Source of the DNA: DAIOFH01 sp036745875 | GTDB taxonomy: Bacteria; Planctomycetota; SZUA-567 | Assembly: GCA_036745875.1 (NCBI GenBank) | Contig: DAIOFH010000001.1 | Span: 1 to 64,000 of the forward strand | Length of the DNA: 64,000 nucleotides | Direction of reading: 5' to 3' | Shown here: in pieces, positions 1 through 8,441 of the stretch | Numbering within the stretch: position 1 is the stretch's first letter | Layout: each line of letters opens with the position of its first letter | Notes under the pieces: generated by a model | What the model saw: the letters and a program-made list of their open reading frames with translations, nothing else | What the model was told of the DNA's origin: nothing | Databases searched by the model: none | Program-made: the position numbers and the translations under genes

Positions 1-207
1 TAAAATAATGTAATTAATTTGCAATATCACATTGAGTTAATATAATTCAGAAATGATTATCGATCATGTTGTTCTGTTTTCTATGTGGTGTAGATTTCGA
101 GGAGAAAATTAATTACATGATTAGGATGCTATTTTTGGTATTGATTTGCTTTTTTTTGTGTTATTTGGTAATAACGTAATGACTTATAGCAAATAAGGGT
201 GCGAATT
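1..207. other. AT-rich gene-free leader upstream of the MCP gene
   Basis: No open reading frame of note is seen here. The stretch is far richer in A and T than the coding DNA that follows, which suits a promoter region and 5' untranslated leader for the chemoreceptor gene. I could not single out one convincing promoter. The Shine-Dalgarno sequence of the MCP gene (AAGGG, near 195-199) lies at its right end. Confidence 0.5.
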
Positions 208-2214
208 ATGTCTATCAAAGGGAAGTTATACTTATCGTACTTTTGTATTATTATTCTTGCCGTTATCATCGCCGCCATTTCGCTTTATGCGTTCGACCAG
301 ACCCAGCAACGGGTGGCGGAAACGCGAAACGAGGTAAAAGAGGTCTCCGACCATCTGCTCCCGGTCAGCAACAGCCTTACTGCGATCGCCGACGACATCA
401 CGGTCTCGGGAATGCTTTATTATGCCTATTCCTTTAATCGGGAGGATAATGACCACACCAGGGCTACCGCACTCCTGGACAAAGCTGAAACGGCGGTTAA
501 GGGGGTCGGCGACAGCATGGCGAAGTTCGAGCCCGGACTGTTTCCGCTCGGCCAGAAAACCCTTCCTGAAATCAAGGCATTGGGCGACCAAATACGCACT
601 CTTGGCCGCGAGCAGCTCCAGCTCGACCACGGTATGGAAGCTCTGGATAATCGACTTGTCGAATCCATCAACACCATTAACGCCTATCTTGACAAGGTGT
701 TTGGCGAAGCCGTCGCCGACCTGGTCTCCGGCTATCTCGAAGCGGATGGCTCCGGCGAAATGCCCCCTGTCATCGACCGGCGTTTCAAGCGGATAGAATT
801 CATCAATGAAGTGAAAAACGAGGTCGCCGCCGGTCTGCGCCTCGCCACCAAGGGCCAGGGCTCGTTCGGGGACGAAGCGACCAAGCTTTTTGAGCAGGGA
901 ACGACCATGCTCGCCAGCGCGGCGAAGAAGGTGAAGGATTATGCCGAATCCCCAGCCATAGGCCGTAGAATCGAGACAAAGGAACTGTTCCTCAACCTGT
1001 CCAGTGAAATAACCGCCTTCAACTCGGGCATAGTCGAATTCGCCCAGGCCTGGAAAAAATTCAACACCACGCTGACGCAGCTGCTCGCGGCATCCACAAC
1101 ACTCACCGATAAAACCGACGCCATGACCTTGGGACTTTCCGAGTTGGTGACGCAAAACGTGGGCGAAGTCGAAAACCAGACCGACTCCCTCGCCGCCATG
1201 GTGACGAACACTGCCCGACTTGCCTGGATCGTGTTGATCATCGCGGTTATCGTCGGCATCGTCTTTGCCGTTCTCATTACACGGGCGGTTTCCTTGCCGA
1301 TCAGCAGGGTGATCGAAAATCTCGGCAACAGCGAAGGCACTCTCACCGAAGCATCTTCCGCCATCGGCGAAGCCTCGAACGCCCTGGCCGAAGGCGCGAC
1401 CGAACAGACCGCCTCTCTGGAAGAGACATCCTCCGCCATGGAGCAGATCGCTTCCATGACCCGCCAGACCGCCGACAGTGCGGGACAGGCCAACACCATG
1501 ATGGTCTCCGCCAGCAAGCTTATCGACGAAGGCGCGCAGGGCATGGAGGAAATGACCGGTGCGATGGCCGAGATCAGCGAACATTCCGACAAAGTCGCGA
1601 ACATCATCAAGACCATTTCGGATATCGCCTTCCAAACGAACCTTCTTGCGCTCAACGCTGCCGTGGAAGCCGCCAGGGCGGGGGAAGCGGGCAAGGGCTT
1701 TGCCGTTGTCGCCGACGAAGTCAGGAACCTGTCCCAGCGTTCCGCCCAGGCAGCGAGGGACACGGAGCAGTTGATTACCAGCACCCTGGAAAGCGTGAAA
1801 AGAGGCAGCACCATTACCTCCCGCCTCACGGAAAGCTTCAAGGGCATCAAGTCGGAAACTGGCAATGTCGGCCACCAGCTTGACCAGATCGCCAACGCCG
1901 CCAACGAACAGGCGCAGGGCGTCGATCAGGTCAACACCGCCATGGCGCAGATGGACAAGGTGACCCAGAGGAACGCAGCCGCAGCCAACGAAACCGCTTC
2001 CGCATCCGGCAATCTCGCTGACGAAGTGGATGGCCTGCGCGATGATATCTCCTCCCTCCAAACCATCGTCTATGGCAAAGGCGGCGGCAATGGTGGCGGT
2101 AACGGCGGCAATGGCAAGAGGTTTGACAGCGCGACCAACCACAAACAGCTGGCCGCTCCCGGCGCGCAAAAAGTCATGCGCCCCGACATGGTCCTGGAAA
2201 TGGACGACGTATAA
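208..2214 (+). CDS. methyl-accepting chemotaxis protein
   Basis: Membrane chemoreceptor of about 668 residues that would pass ligand signals to CheA/CheW. It has a first membrane segment at about residues 7-29, a long helical periplasmic sensor region (about 30-330), a second membrane segment (about 337-357) and a cytoplasmic signalling bundle. The conserved hairpin tip [20 protein letters not shown], followed by [12 protein letters not shown], lies at about 475-510. A Gly/Asn-rich linker ([12 protein letters not shown]) sits near the C-terminus, and no CheR-docking pentapeptide is visible at the end. I prefer the ATG at 208 over the in-frame GTG at 199 because AAGGG lies 8 bases before it. 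The ligand cannot be read from the sequence. It is followed by a strong terminator and is probably monocistronic. Confidence 0.93.
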   Translation: MSIKGKLYLSYFCIIILAVIIAAISLYAFDQTQQRVAETRNEVKEVSDHLLPVSNSLTAIADDITVSGMLYYAYSFNREDNDHTRATALLDKAETAVKGVGDSMAKFEPGLFPLGQKTLPEIKALGDQIRTLGREQLQLDHGMEALDNRLVESINTINAYLDKVFGEAVADLVSGYLEADGSGEMPPVIDRRFKRIEFINEVKNEVAAGLRLATKGQGSFGDEATKLFEQGTTMLASAAKKVKDYAESPAIGRRIETKELFLNLSSEITAFNSGIVEFAQAWKKFNTTLTQLLAASTTLTDKTDAMTLGLSELVTQNVGEVENQTDSLAAMVTNTARLAWIVLIIAVIVGIVFAVLITRAVSLPISRVIENLGNSEGTLTEASSAIGEASNALAEGATEQTASLEETSSAMEQIASMTRQTADSAGQANTMMVSASKLIDEGAQGMEEMTGAMAEISEHSDKVANIIKTISDIAFQTNLLALNAAVEAARAGEAGKGFAVVADEVRNLSQRSAQAARDTEQLITSTLESVKRGSTITSRLTESFKGIKSETGNVGHQLDQIANAANEQAQGVDQVNTAMAQMDKVTQRNAAAANETASASGNLADEVDGLRDDISSLQTIVYGKGGGNGGGNGGNGKRFDSATNHKQLAAPGAQKVMRPDMVLEMDDV

Positions 2215-2267
2215 TCAAACGGCGTATTTTCGACCGTAGTTGTATTTTTAATCACTTAAAATATAAG

Positions 2268-2297
2268 GGGATACGCGATTTTCGCGTATCCCTTTTT
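2268..2297 (+). terminator. Rho-independent terminator of the MCP gene
   Basis: A perfect 11-bp stem (GGGATACGCGA / TCGCGTATCCC) with a TTT loop is followed directly by TTTTT. It lies about 50 bases after the MCP stop codon. Confidence 0.92.
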
Positions 2298-2524
2298 CCA
2301 TTTGGCAAAAAAAATAATTTTTCTGTGAAAGGAAAGCGGAAAAGGGGGTAATTTATAAGGGTCTGCCGGAAATTGTTTTTATGCACCGGTGTTTTTATTT
2401 TCAAGTGCGGTCTGTTCAAGAGTCCGCTTTTCTTATGGTCTTGCATTCTCCAGGGGATTCACGCTACGGGAGCGGGAGTTCGTCAGGATGCCTGATCAGG
2501 TTGTTTTTCATAAGGGGGTTCCCA
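2298..2524. other. intergenic region before the OmpA-like lipoprotein gene
   Basis: Gene-free stretch between the MCP terminator and the lipoprotein gene. An open frame continues upstream of the lipoprotein start, but the lipoprotein signal peptide and ribosome-binding site place the true start at 2525. The region should hold the lipoprotein promoter. No site was clear enough to name. Confidence 0.5.
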
Positions 2525-3310
2525 ATGCTTCGCAAGTTTGCCGTTGTTCTTTCCATGGTCTTTTCCGTCGCTGTCATGGCCGGCTGCCAGCAGCAGCCAT
2601 ATGACACCGCTGCCATCGAGGACGAAAACGCCCGCCTCAAGCAGCTCCTTATCCAATATGAAAACGAATCCAGAAACGCCCAGGTCATGGTACAGGACGC
2701 GAATGCCAGGGCCGACCGCACCGCCGTGGAACTCGCCGCCGTAAACCGCAAACTCGGCATCTATGAATCCGAAATGCCCAGGCTCAGAGGCATCGCCGCC
2801 AACGCCGGTACCGGCAGGCTTTCCGACAAGATCACCCAGCAGCTCTCCGCCCTCGCGGAACAGTTCGGCGGCATGGTCGTCGGCAACCGCCTCGAGCTTC
2901 CCGGCGACTTCTTCTTCGATTCGGGCAAGTATGAGCTGAACCCGAACTCCCGCGCCGCGATTCGCCGCATGGCCGAGATTCTTGCGGGAGAGAACCTTTT
3001 CCTGATGATCGTCGGCTACACGGACAACGACCAGATCAAGAATCCGGCTCTGCGTTCGAAAGGCATCAACGACAACCTGCACCTCTCCCTTCTAAGGGCC
3101 AAGTCGGTTGTCGACGAACTGCGCAAGGCCGGCTATCCTCCGATGCTGATGTACCCGACCGGCTGGGGCGAACTCAGGCCCATCGTCCCCAACACCGACC
3201 GCGCGTCCAAGAAGCTTAACCGCCGCGTCGACATCCTGATCGATCCCGCCGCCTCCAACATCTTCGGCATGAGCTCGATCACCGGCGTCGAACCCGTGGC
3301 AATGCGCTAA
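2525..3310 (+). CDS. OmpA-family peptidoglycan-associated lipoprotein
   Basis: Predicted outer-membrane lipoprotein of 261 residues. The N-terminus MLRKFAVVLSMVFSVAVMAGC is a type II signal peptide with lipobox VMAGC. A coiled-coil stretch of roughly 50 residues follows (about 30-80). The C-terminal half is an OmpA-like peptidoglycan-binding domain: FDSGKYELNPNSRAAIRRMA, the turn VGYTDND, and the late LNRRVDILI with the conserved Asp and Arg positions that contact diaminopimelate in this family. The ATG at 2525 is preceded by AAGGGGG, and the lipobox supports this start. It probably tethers the outer membrane to the wall, much like Pal, but no tol genes are adjacent. Confidence 0.88.
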   Translation: MLRKFAVVLSMVFSVAVMAGCQQQPYDTAAIEDENARLKQLLIQYENESRNAQVMVQDANARADRTAVELAAVNRKLGIYESEMPRLRGIAANAGTGRLSDKITQQLSALAEQFGGMVVGNRLELPGDFFFDSGKYELNPNSRAAIRRMAEILAGENLFLMIVGYTDNDQIKNPALRSKGINDNLHLSLLRAKSVVDELRKAGYPPMLMYPTGWGELRPIVPNTDRASKKLNRRVDILIDPAASNIFGMSSITGVEPVAMR

Positions 3311-3417
3311 ACCGCAATGATCAATTGACGCTTGCCAATTTCGTCAACCCTGACAATTTTGCCAATTTTCCAAGTGAATCGGTATCCCGTGCGGTCTCAC
3401 CCCTTTGACCGCTTCGA

Positions 3418-3448
3418 CAAAGCCTGATCCGGACCGGATCGGGCTTTG
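3418..3448 (+). terminator. terminator-like hairpin after the OmpA-like gene
   Basis: CAAAGCCTGATCCG pairs with CGGATCGGGCTTTG over 14 positions (one G-T pair) around a 3-base loop. Only a weak T-rich run follows, so termination strength is uncertain. Confidence 0.6.
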
Positions 3449-3467
3449 CTCGTTTCCGCGGGGGTTG

Positions 3468-3496
3468 TTGACTGTGGCTGGCCATTCCGCTATCTT
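3468..3496 (+). promoter_or_regulatory. probable sigma-70-type promoter of the csoR-like gene
   Basis: TTGACT (3468-3473), a 17-base spacer, then TATCTT (3491-3496), ending about 35 bases before the start codon. No CsoR-type palindrome overlaps it, so the repressor gene may not be autoregulated. Confidence 0.55.
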
Positions 3497-3530
3497 TGGA
3501 TAATACTCATTTATATCATGGAGACCAACT

Positions 3531-3806
3531 ATGCGAAGATGCATGGATACCGCCAACCTTCATCGCCGCCTCAATAAAATCCTCGGACAGGTCAAGGCCA
3601 TCGACAAAATGGTCGAAGAGGATGTCCCGTGCGAAGAGGTTCTGATCCAGGTTAACGCCGTCAAAAGCGCTTTGCACAAGGTAGGCCAGGTGATTCTGGA
3701 AGGCCATCTGCACCACTGCGTCAGGTCGGGAATCGAGCACGGCGACGCCGACCGCACCATCGCCGAATTCGCCAAAGCGGTGGAACATTTCTCGCGAATG
3801 AAATAA
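3531..3806 (+). CDS. csoR: CsoR/RcnR-family metal-sensing transcriptional repressor
   Basis: All-helical DNA-binding repressor of 91 residues (DUF156). The copper-type metal site of CsoR is Cys-His-Cys. Here VPCEE supplies the first Cys, and GHLHHC supplies His and Cys four residues apart, as in Mycobacterium CsoR. The core NLHRRLNKILGQVKAIDKMV is typical of the family. The start is supported by GGAG 7 bases upstream. It lies 91 bases before the metal-ATPase start codon on the same strand, and a near-perfect CsoR-like palindrome sits in the ATPase promoter, so it very likely represses that gene until metal binds. Cu(I) is the expected inducer; a different metal cannot be excluded. Confidence 0.88.
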   Translation: MRRCMDTANLHRRLNKILGQVKAIDKMVEEDVPCEEVLIQVNAVKSALHKVGQVILEGHLHHCVRSGIEHGDADRTIAEFAKAVEHFSRMK

Positions 3807-3830
3807 AACTGCAATCCACGGATTTTCCTC

Positions 3831-3859
3831 TTGCCATCATATACCCCGTGGGGTATATT
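3831..3859 (+). promoter_or_regulatory. metal-ATPase promoter with CsoR-like operator in the spacer
   Basis: TTGCCA (3831-3836), a 17-base spacer and TATATT (3854-3859) form a good promoter. The palindrome 3839-3858 has perfect 9-base arms ATATACCCC / GGGGTATAT around a GT centre, and fills the spacer and most of the -10. It matches the known CsoR/RcnR operator style (C tract and G tract flanked by AT). A second, imperfect site with a TATACCCCC half lies at about 3868-3880. Confidence 0.8.
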
Positions 3860-3897
3860 GTTTATACGTATACCCCCATATGTATAAGGATGGCGCC

Positions 3898-5757
3898 ATG
3901 AAAAAACACATCTATGACGAGGAAAAGCGAACGCTTGTATTTCTTGCCCTGTCGGCGATCGCGCTGATTGTCAGCTTTTTTGATATCGGCAGCCTGCCTT
4001 TAAACGCCGCCTGGCTCGCCATCGTTTTATGCGGCATTCCGATCATCAAAGGGGCGATTGTCGGACTGGTTACCAAATTCGACGTCAAGGCCGATGTTCT
4101 CGTCGCCATCGCCCTGGTCGCCTCGGTTGCGATCGGGGAAACATTCGCCGCCGGGGAAGTGGCCTTCATTATGGCCATAGGCGCGTATCTTGAAGAGCGC
4201 ACTGTCGCCAAAGCGCGGGCGGGCATAGAGAAATTGGTGCACTTGACTCCGACCACCGCGAGGGTGGTGAGGGACGGCGTGGAAGCGGTCATTCCTGCGC
4301 AGGATGTGCAATCCGGGGACATTCTCAGGGTAAACGCCGGCGAACGCATCGCGGTTGACGGCGTGATTACCAAGGGGCAGACGGCGGTGGACCAGTCCGT
4401 CATGACCGGTGAATCCTTGCCCGTCGACAAGCAGGAAGGGGACGACGTTTTCAGCGGCACTGTCAATCAGTTCGGGACGTTCGACATGCGAGCGACAAAG
4501 GTCGGGGAGGACAGTTCGCTCCAGCGCATGATCAGGCTGGTGGAATCCGCCGATGCGGGCAAGGCAAAGATCGTCGGCCTGGCCGACCGCTGGGCCACCT
4601 GGGTTGTGGTGGTCGCCCTTTTTTCCGCCGTCGTCACCTGGCTGGTCACCGGGGAAGTCATCCGCGCCGTCACTATTCTTGTCGTCTTCTGCCCCTGCGC
4701 CCTGGTCCTCGCGACGCCCACCGCCATCATGGCCGGGATCGGCAACGCCAGCAGATACGGCATTTTGGTCCGGGAAGGGGATGCGCTGGAGCGCCTTGCC
4801 AAGGTCACCAAAATCGTATTCGACAAGACCGGCACCCTTACGTACGGCTATCCGACCGTTGCGGCGGTGGAAAGCTGTGCGCCGGGCTATTCCGCTGAAA
4901 GTTTGCTCGCTGTCGCGGCAATGGCCGAAAGCCGTTCGGAGCACCCGTTGGGAAAGGCGATAGTGGCGCATTACAGGGAAAAGACGGCAACTGTCCCTGA
5001 CGAACCGGAGCAATTCGCCATGCTCGCGGGACGTGGCGTTGTCGCGGAGTCGGGCGGCGCGCGGATCGTTGCGGGGAACCGCGCCTTGTTGCGCGAAAAT
5101 GCGATTGATTTGCCGCCTGCGCTTGTTCAGGCCGCCGACAAACAGACCGCGGAAGGCGGTACGGTGGTGTATGTGGCGCGAAACGGCGTAGCCATTGGCA
5201 TGATCGCCCTCGCCGATGCGCTTCGTCCCGATGCGGTGAAAACGATCGAAGCCGTCCGCCGGACGGGAACCGGCACCATGCTCCTCACCGGCGACGCCAC
5301 CCCTGCCGCGCGGCATGTCGCGGCGCTGGCAGGGATAGACGAATACAAGGCCGATTGCCTGCCGGAAGACAAAATGGCCATAATCCAGGCCAGCCAGACG
5401 ACGGGCGTCCCGGTATGCATGGTTGGCGACGGAGTGAACGACGCCGCGGCGTTGAAGTCGGCGCAGGTCGGCATCGCCATGGCGGGGATCGGTTCGGACA
5501 TCGCGGTCGAAGCCGCCGATATCGCGTTGGTCGGGGACAACATCAGGGAAATACCGCATCTTCTGGTGCTTGCCAAAAAGACGATGCGGACCATTATCGT
5601 CAACCTCTCCGCTTCGATGATCCTGAATTTCGTGGCGATTGCCCTGGCCATAAGCGGGATACTCAATCCCGTCCTCGGCGCTCTCGTCCACAATGCCGGA
5701 TCGGTGGCGGTGATCGTCAACTCGTCATTGTTGTTGAAATGGCGGGGAAAAGGGTGA
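3898..5757 (+). CDS. P1B-type heavy-metal translocating ATPase
   Basis: Inner-membrane metal exporter of about 619 residues that couples ATP hydrolysis to cation efflux. It carries the actuator motif TGES, the membrane metal site FCPCALVLATPTA (CPC), the phosphorylation site DKTGTLT, an HP-type nucleotide-binding motif (SEHPLG) and the hinge MVGDGVNDAAAL. It starts directly with membrane helices and has no N-terminal HMA metal-binding domain. The usual CopA residues after the CPC helix are not seen: the next-to-last helix has NLSASMILN instead of the Cu-type YN, and the last has HNAGSVAVIVNSS instead of MxxSS. Metal specificity is therefore uncertain, although the CsoR operator argues for copper. 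ATG 3898 is chosen because AAGGA lies 8 bases before it; an in-frame ATG at 3880 has no such site. Confidence 0.9.
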   Translation: MKKHIYDEEKRTLVFLALSAIALIVSFFDIGSLPLNAAWLAIVLCGIPIIKGAIVGLVTKFDVKADVLVAIALVASVAIGETFAAGEVAFIMAIGAYLEERTVAKARAGIEKLVHLTPTTARVVRDGVEAVIPAQDVQSGDILRVNAGERIAVDGVITKGQTAVDQSVMTGESLPVDKQEGDDVFSGTVNQFGTFDMRATKVGEDSSLQRMIRLVESADAGKAKIVGLADRWATWVVVVALFSAVVTWLVTGEVIRAVTILVVFCPCALVLATPTAIMAGIGNASRYGILVREGDALERLAKVTKIVFDKTGTLTYGYPTVAAVESCAPGYSAESLLAVAAMAESRSEHPLGKAIVAHYREKTATVPDEPEQFAMLAGRGVVAESGGARIVAGNRALLRENAIDLPPALVQAADKQTAEGGTVVYVARNGVAIGMIALADALRPDAVKTIEAVRRTGTGTMLLTGDATPAARHVAALAGIDEYKADCLPEDKMAIIQASQTTGVPVCMVGDGVNDAAALKSAQVGIAMAGIGSDIAVEAADIALVGDNIREIPHLLVLAKKTMRTIIVNLSASMILNFVAIALAISGILNPVLGALVHNAGSVAVIVNSSLLLKWRGKG

Positions 5758-5860
5758 ATCAAATTTGGCGGCTTGGAATAATGGCATGGCGATTGTTTTT
5801 GCCCGATGGATTCCGTCTCAACCCATACGGCACCGAAGCTTTTGATTCCCACGGCAGGGT

Positions 5861-6622
5861 TCAAATAACCGCCTTGAGAAACAGATTCAGTCGCTCGCTG
5901 GCGGGCGAGTCGAAGACCCGGTCCGGATCCCCTTCCTCGATAATTTGGCCATGGTCCATGAAGACGATCCTGTCGGCCATTTCGCGGGCAAAGCCCATTT
6001 CGTGGGTGACGAGGATCATGGTATAACCCTGGGTGGCGAGTTCGCGAATGACCCGTAGCACTTCGCCGGTGATTTCCGGGTCCAGTGCCGAGGTCGGTTC
6101 GTCGAAGAGAAGTATGGAAGGCCGCACGGCAAGGGCGCGGGCGATGGCGATACGCTGCTTTTGCCCGCCCGAGAGCTGTGCCGGATAGGCTTTCGCCTTG
6201 CTTTCCAGTCCGACCATTTTAAGAAGCCCGTAGGCCCGTTCCGTCACTTCCTTTGGATCTTCCTTCTTGATCTGGATGGGTGCTATCGTGATGTTGTCGA
6301 GGCAGTTCAAGTGGCCGAACAGGTTGAAGTGCTGGAAAACCATGGCTGTCTGCATGATTATCCGCCGAACATCCTTTTCCCTCCGGTATTGGATCCTGCC
6401 GCCCTTCGTCTCCACGAGAACTTCGTCGTTGATAGTGATTTTGCCGCTGTCTATGACCTCGAGCTGGTTGATGCAGCGCAGCAATGTCGATTTCCCCGAA
6501 CCGGACGAACCGATGATGGAGATGTGTTCGCCTCGCTTGACCCTGAGGGTCACGTCGTCAACCGCCTTGAGGTCGCCGTAGCGTTTGGTGATGTTTTCCA
6601 GTTCGACAATATGTTCGCTCAT
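5861..6622 (-). CDS. polar amino-acid ABC transporter, ATP-binding subunit
   Basis: Cytoplasmic ATPase of 253 residues in the GlnQ/HisP class. Walker A GSSGSGKST (about residues 37-45), signature LSGGQKQR, Walker B ILLFDEPTSALDPE and the switch His in LVTHEMGFA are all present. The start overlaps the end of the permease gene by 4 bases (ATGA), so the two are translationally coupled. With the permease and binding protein upstream it forms a complete importer. It converges on the metal-ATPase gene across about 100 bases with no clear terminator. Confidence 0.93.
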   Translation of the reverse strand: MSEHIVELENITKRYGDLKAVDDVTLRVKRGEHISIIGSSGSGKSTLLRCINQLEVIDSGKITINDEVLVETKGGRIQYRREKDVRRIIMQTAMVFQHFNLFGHLNCLDNITIAPIQIKKEDPKEVTERAYGLLKMVGLESKAKAYPAQLSGGQKQRIAIARALAVRPSILLFDEPTSALDPEITGEVLRVIRELATQGYTMILVTHEMGFAREMADRIVFMDHGQIIEEGDPDRVFDSPASERLNLFLKAVI

Positions 6623-7305
6623 ACCGCTTCCTTCTCATGGCGCGAAAAACGGACTTCCAACTTTTGGTAAACCATGGTCAACACAAAGGTGATGGCAAGG
6701 TAGCACATGGCGGCCAACAGGTACGCCGTCGGGTTGGTGTCGCGGTTCGCCGCGTCTTTCGCCACCTTGAGGAGCTCGGGGACGGCGATGACGTTGGCGA
6801 GTGCGGTGTCCTTGACGAGGGTGATCGTTTCATTCGACACCGGAGGGATGATGCGGCGGATCGTCTGCGGAATGATGATCTTGAACATGGTGCGCGAACG
6901 CGAAAAGCCGAGGGTTTTTGCCGCTTCGTACTGGCCGTGATCGATGGACTGGATGCCGGCGCGGTATATTTCCGCGAAATAGGCGGCGTAATTCAGGGCG
7001 AAGGTGAGGACCACCGCGGGAAAGCGATTGAGCCGCAGAATTGGCATCTGGTAGGTATTGGCGAGGATGCCAAGGCCATAATAAAAGAAGAACAGCTGCA
7101 GCATCAGGGGCGTCCCCCTGAACAGCCAGACATAGATGCGGCAGAGGATGCGGATCGGCCAGAAGCGGGATATGCTGCCAAGGGCGAACGGCAGGCCGAG
7201 GGGCAGCGACAACAGGAGGGTTAGGACAAACAACAATAGCGTTTCGCTCAAACCACGCAGTAATGCGGGCCAAAGCGTCGAAACATATCCGAGCGACAAA
7301 TCCAC
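6619..7305 (-). CDS. polar amino-acid ABC transporter, permease
   Basis: Integral membrane subunit of 228 residues in the HisM/GlnP family with about five membrane segments. The coupling EAA-type loop reads QYEAAKTLGFSRSRTMFKIIIPQ, where conserved AAxxLG contacts the ATPase. It is placed between the binding-protein gene and the ATPase gene. Only one permease gene is present, so a homodimeric channel is likely. Confidence 0.92.
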   Translation of the reverse strand: MDLSLGYVSTLWPALLRGLSETLLLFVLTLLLSLPLGLPFALGSISRFWPIRILCRIYVWLFRGTPLMLQLFFFYYGLGILANTYQMPILRLNRFPAVVLTFALNYAAYFAEIYRAGIQSIDHGQYEAAKTLGFSRSRTMFKIIIPQTIRRIIPPVSNETITLVKDTALANVIAVPELLKVAKDAANRDTNPTAYLLAAMCYLAITFVLTMVYQKLEVRFSRHEKEAV

Positions 7306-7335
7306 GCGCGATCCTGCCTTTCCGCAAACATCATC

Positions 7336-7371
7336 AAAAAAACGGGTGAGGGACCTGCGAGTCCCTCACCC
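7336..7371 (-). terminator. intra-operon terminator or attenuator after the binding-protein gene
   Basis: On the minus strand a perfect 11-bp stem (GGGTGAGGGAC / GTCCCTCACCC, 6-base loop) is followed within 2 bases by seven T residues. It lies between binding-protein and permease genes. Such partial terminators are a common way to make more binding protein than membrane subunits. Confidence 0.85.
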
Positions 7372-7392
7372 GGTCACTTGGAAAAGAATACG

Positions 7393-8208
7393 TTATTTCA
7401 TGTCCAAAAGCAAGTTGGCGCCGAACCATTTTTTGCTTATTGACTCGCCCTTGCCGCTCTTGACGATGGCCTTGATGGCGCCTTCGACTGCGTGGCAGAG
7501 GGCCTCGTTCTCTGCATTGTCGTCGGAACGGCGGAAGCCGATGACGTAGTAGTCGTCGCCGAAGTCGGCGGAGGCGAACTTGAAGGCGGTGCCGAGGTTT
7601 TTGTTCTTGTATTGGCCAAGCACTTCGTCCACCACCATGGCCTGGAGCCTCCCGGCCTGCATGTCGAGGATGCATTCGTCATAGGTGGCGTATTCGTGCA
7701 GGTTTGCCTGGAGCTTCGAATAGACCGCGTTTTTCTTGATCGCTTCGAGAGCGGACGATCCGGCCTGGGTGCCGACCTGGTATTCGGGGAGCTGGTCGAG
7801 GGAGGTGATGTTTATTTCCGGCACGGTCATGACGGCGAGGCGGTTGTTGAGGTAGTCCTGGGAAAGGGTCAAACCGGCTTCGCGGTCCGGGGTTCTGGAC
7901 ATGCCGTTCCAGATGCAGTCGATGTTCTTGACCGCCAGTTCCATCTCCTTGGCGCTCCATTCGATCGGCTGGAAGACGATTTCGATCCCTAGTTCCTCGC
8001 CGACGGCCTTGGCGAGGTCGATGTCGAAGCCGACCAGGTTGTTCGCCGGATCGCGGAAGCCCATGGGGGCGAAGGTATCGTCGAGGCCGACGACCAGCTT
8101 GCCCCGGGTGGCGAGGCCGCGGATTTCACCGGCGTTCGCATGCCCGGAGACGGCAAAACCGACGACAAACGACAAAGCGGCAATTAGCAACGCTGATGAT
8201 TTTTTCAT
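7393..8208 (-). CDS. amino-acid ABC transporter, periplasmic binding protein
   Basis: Secreted solute-binding protein of 271 residues (SBP family 3). A cleavable signal peptide (MKKSSALLIAALSFVVGFAV, then SGHANA) is followed by the family start GKLVVGLDDTFAPMGFRD, and later GFDIDLAKAVGEELG and VGTQAGSSALEAI. The ligand is probably a polar amino acid. It is first in the three-gene importer operon. AGGAAAGAGG lies upstream of the ATG. A hairpin ending in five T residues sits just before that ribosome-binding site (see 8225-8295). Confidence 0.92.
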   Translation of the reverse strand: MKKSSALLIAALSFVVGFAVSGHANAGEIRGLATRGKLVVGLDDTFAPMGFRDPANNLVGFDIDLAKAVGEELGIEIVFQPIEWSAKEMELAVKNIDCIWNGMSRTPDREAGLTLSQDYLNNRLAVMTVPEINITSLDQLPEYQVGTQAGSSALEAIKKNAVYSKLQANLHEYATYDECILDMQAGRLQAMVVDEVLGQYKNKNLGTAFKFASADFGDDYYVIGFRRSDDNAENEALCHAVEGAIKAIVKSGKGESISKKWFGANLLLDMK

Positions 8209-8224
8209 GTCATTCCTCTTTCCT

Positions 8225-8295
8225 AAAAAGCATAATGCGACCTGGTACGGCGAACCGTCTTCGCCATTTCTTAAAATGCTTCAGTGCATTATGCG
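8225..8295 (-). promoter_or_regulatory. structured leader upstream of the amino-acid binding-protein gene
   Basis: Two inverted 9-mers, GCATAATGC (8230-8238) and GCATTATGC (8286-8294), enclose a smaller hairpin GGCGAA / TTCGCC (about 8250-8266). On the minus strand the closing stem is followed at once by TTTTT and then by the gene's ribosome-binding site. It may be an attenuator for the transporter, or the leftover terminator of the broken MCP gene. Each 9-mer is itself palindromic, so protein binding is also possible. Confidence 0.45.
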
Positions 8296-8387
8296 GGAAA
8301 AGGAAGGCGCTGGCAATACCATAAGACCACAATGCTTCCGGGACGGCGGATGCTGGACCGTATTTTTTTCCCACAGGAAGGGAAGTT

Positions 8388-8441
8388 ATGCATGGCGTTA
8401 TCATACGGCCTGCCGAGCCCCAAGACAGTGATGCCGCCTGT
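8388..8441 (+). pseudogene. 5' stub of a GNAT-type acetyltransferase gene
   Basis: After a purine-rich AAGGGAAG site, the frame from ATG 8388 reads MHGVIIRPAEPQDSDAAC, which looks like the first strand and helix of a GNAT acetyltransferase. It then runs into sequence that is antisense to the MCP remnant, and the frame ends at 8576 without any further acetyltransferase motif. The rest of the gene is missing. The 18-residue match is short, so the family call is tentative. Confidence 0.4.

Noticed and set aside
232..2169. 645-codon minus-strand frame opposite the MCP gene
   Set aside because: Composition (Gly/His/Arg-rich, no domain) is that of an antisense shadow; the plus strand encodes a full MCP with the conserved tip.
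4027..5691. 554-codon minus-strand frame opposite the metal ATPase
   Set aside because: Antisense shadow; all P1B motifs are on the plus strand and there is no start signal for the reverse frame.
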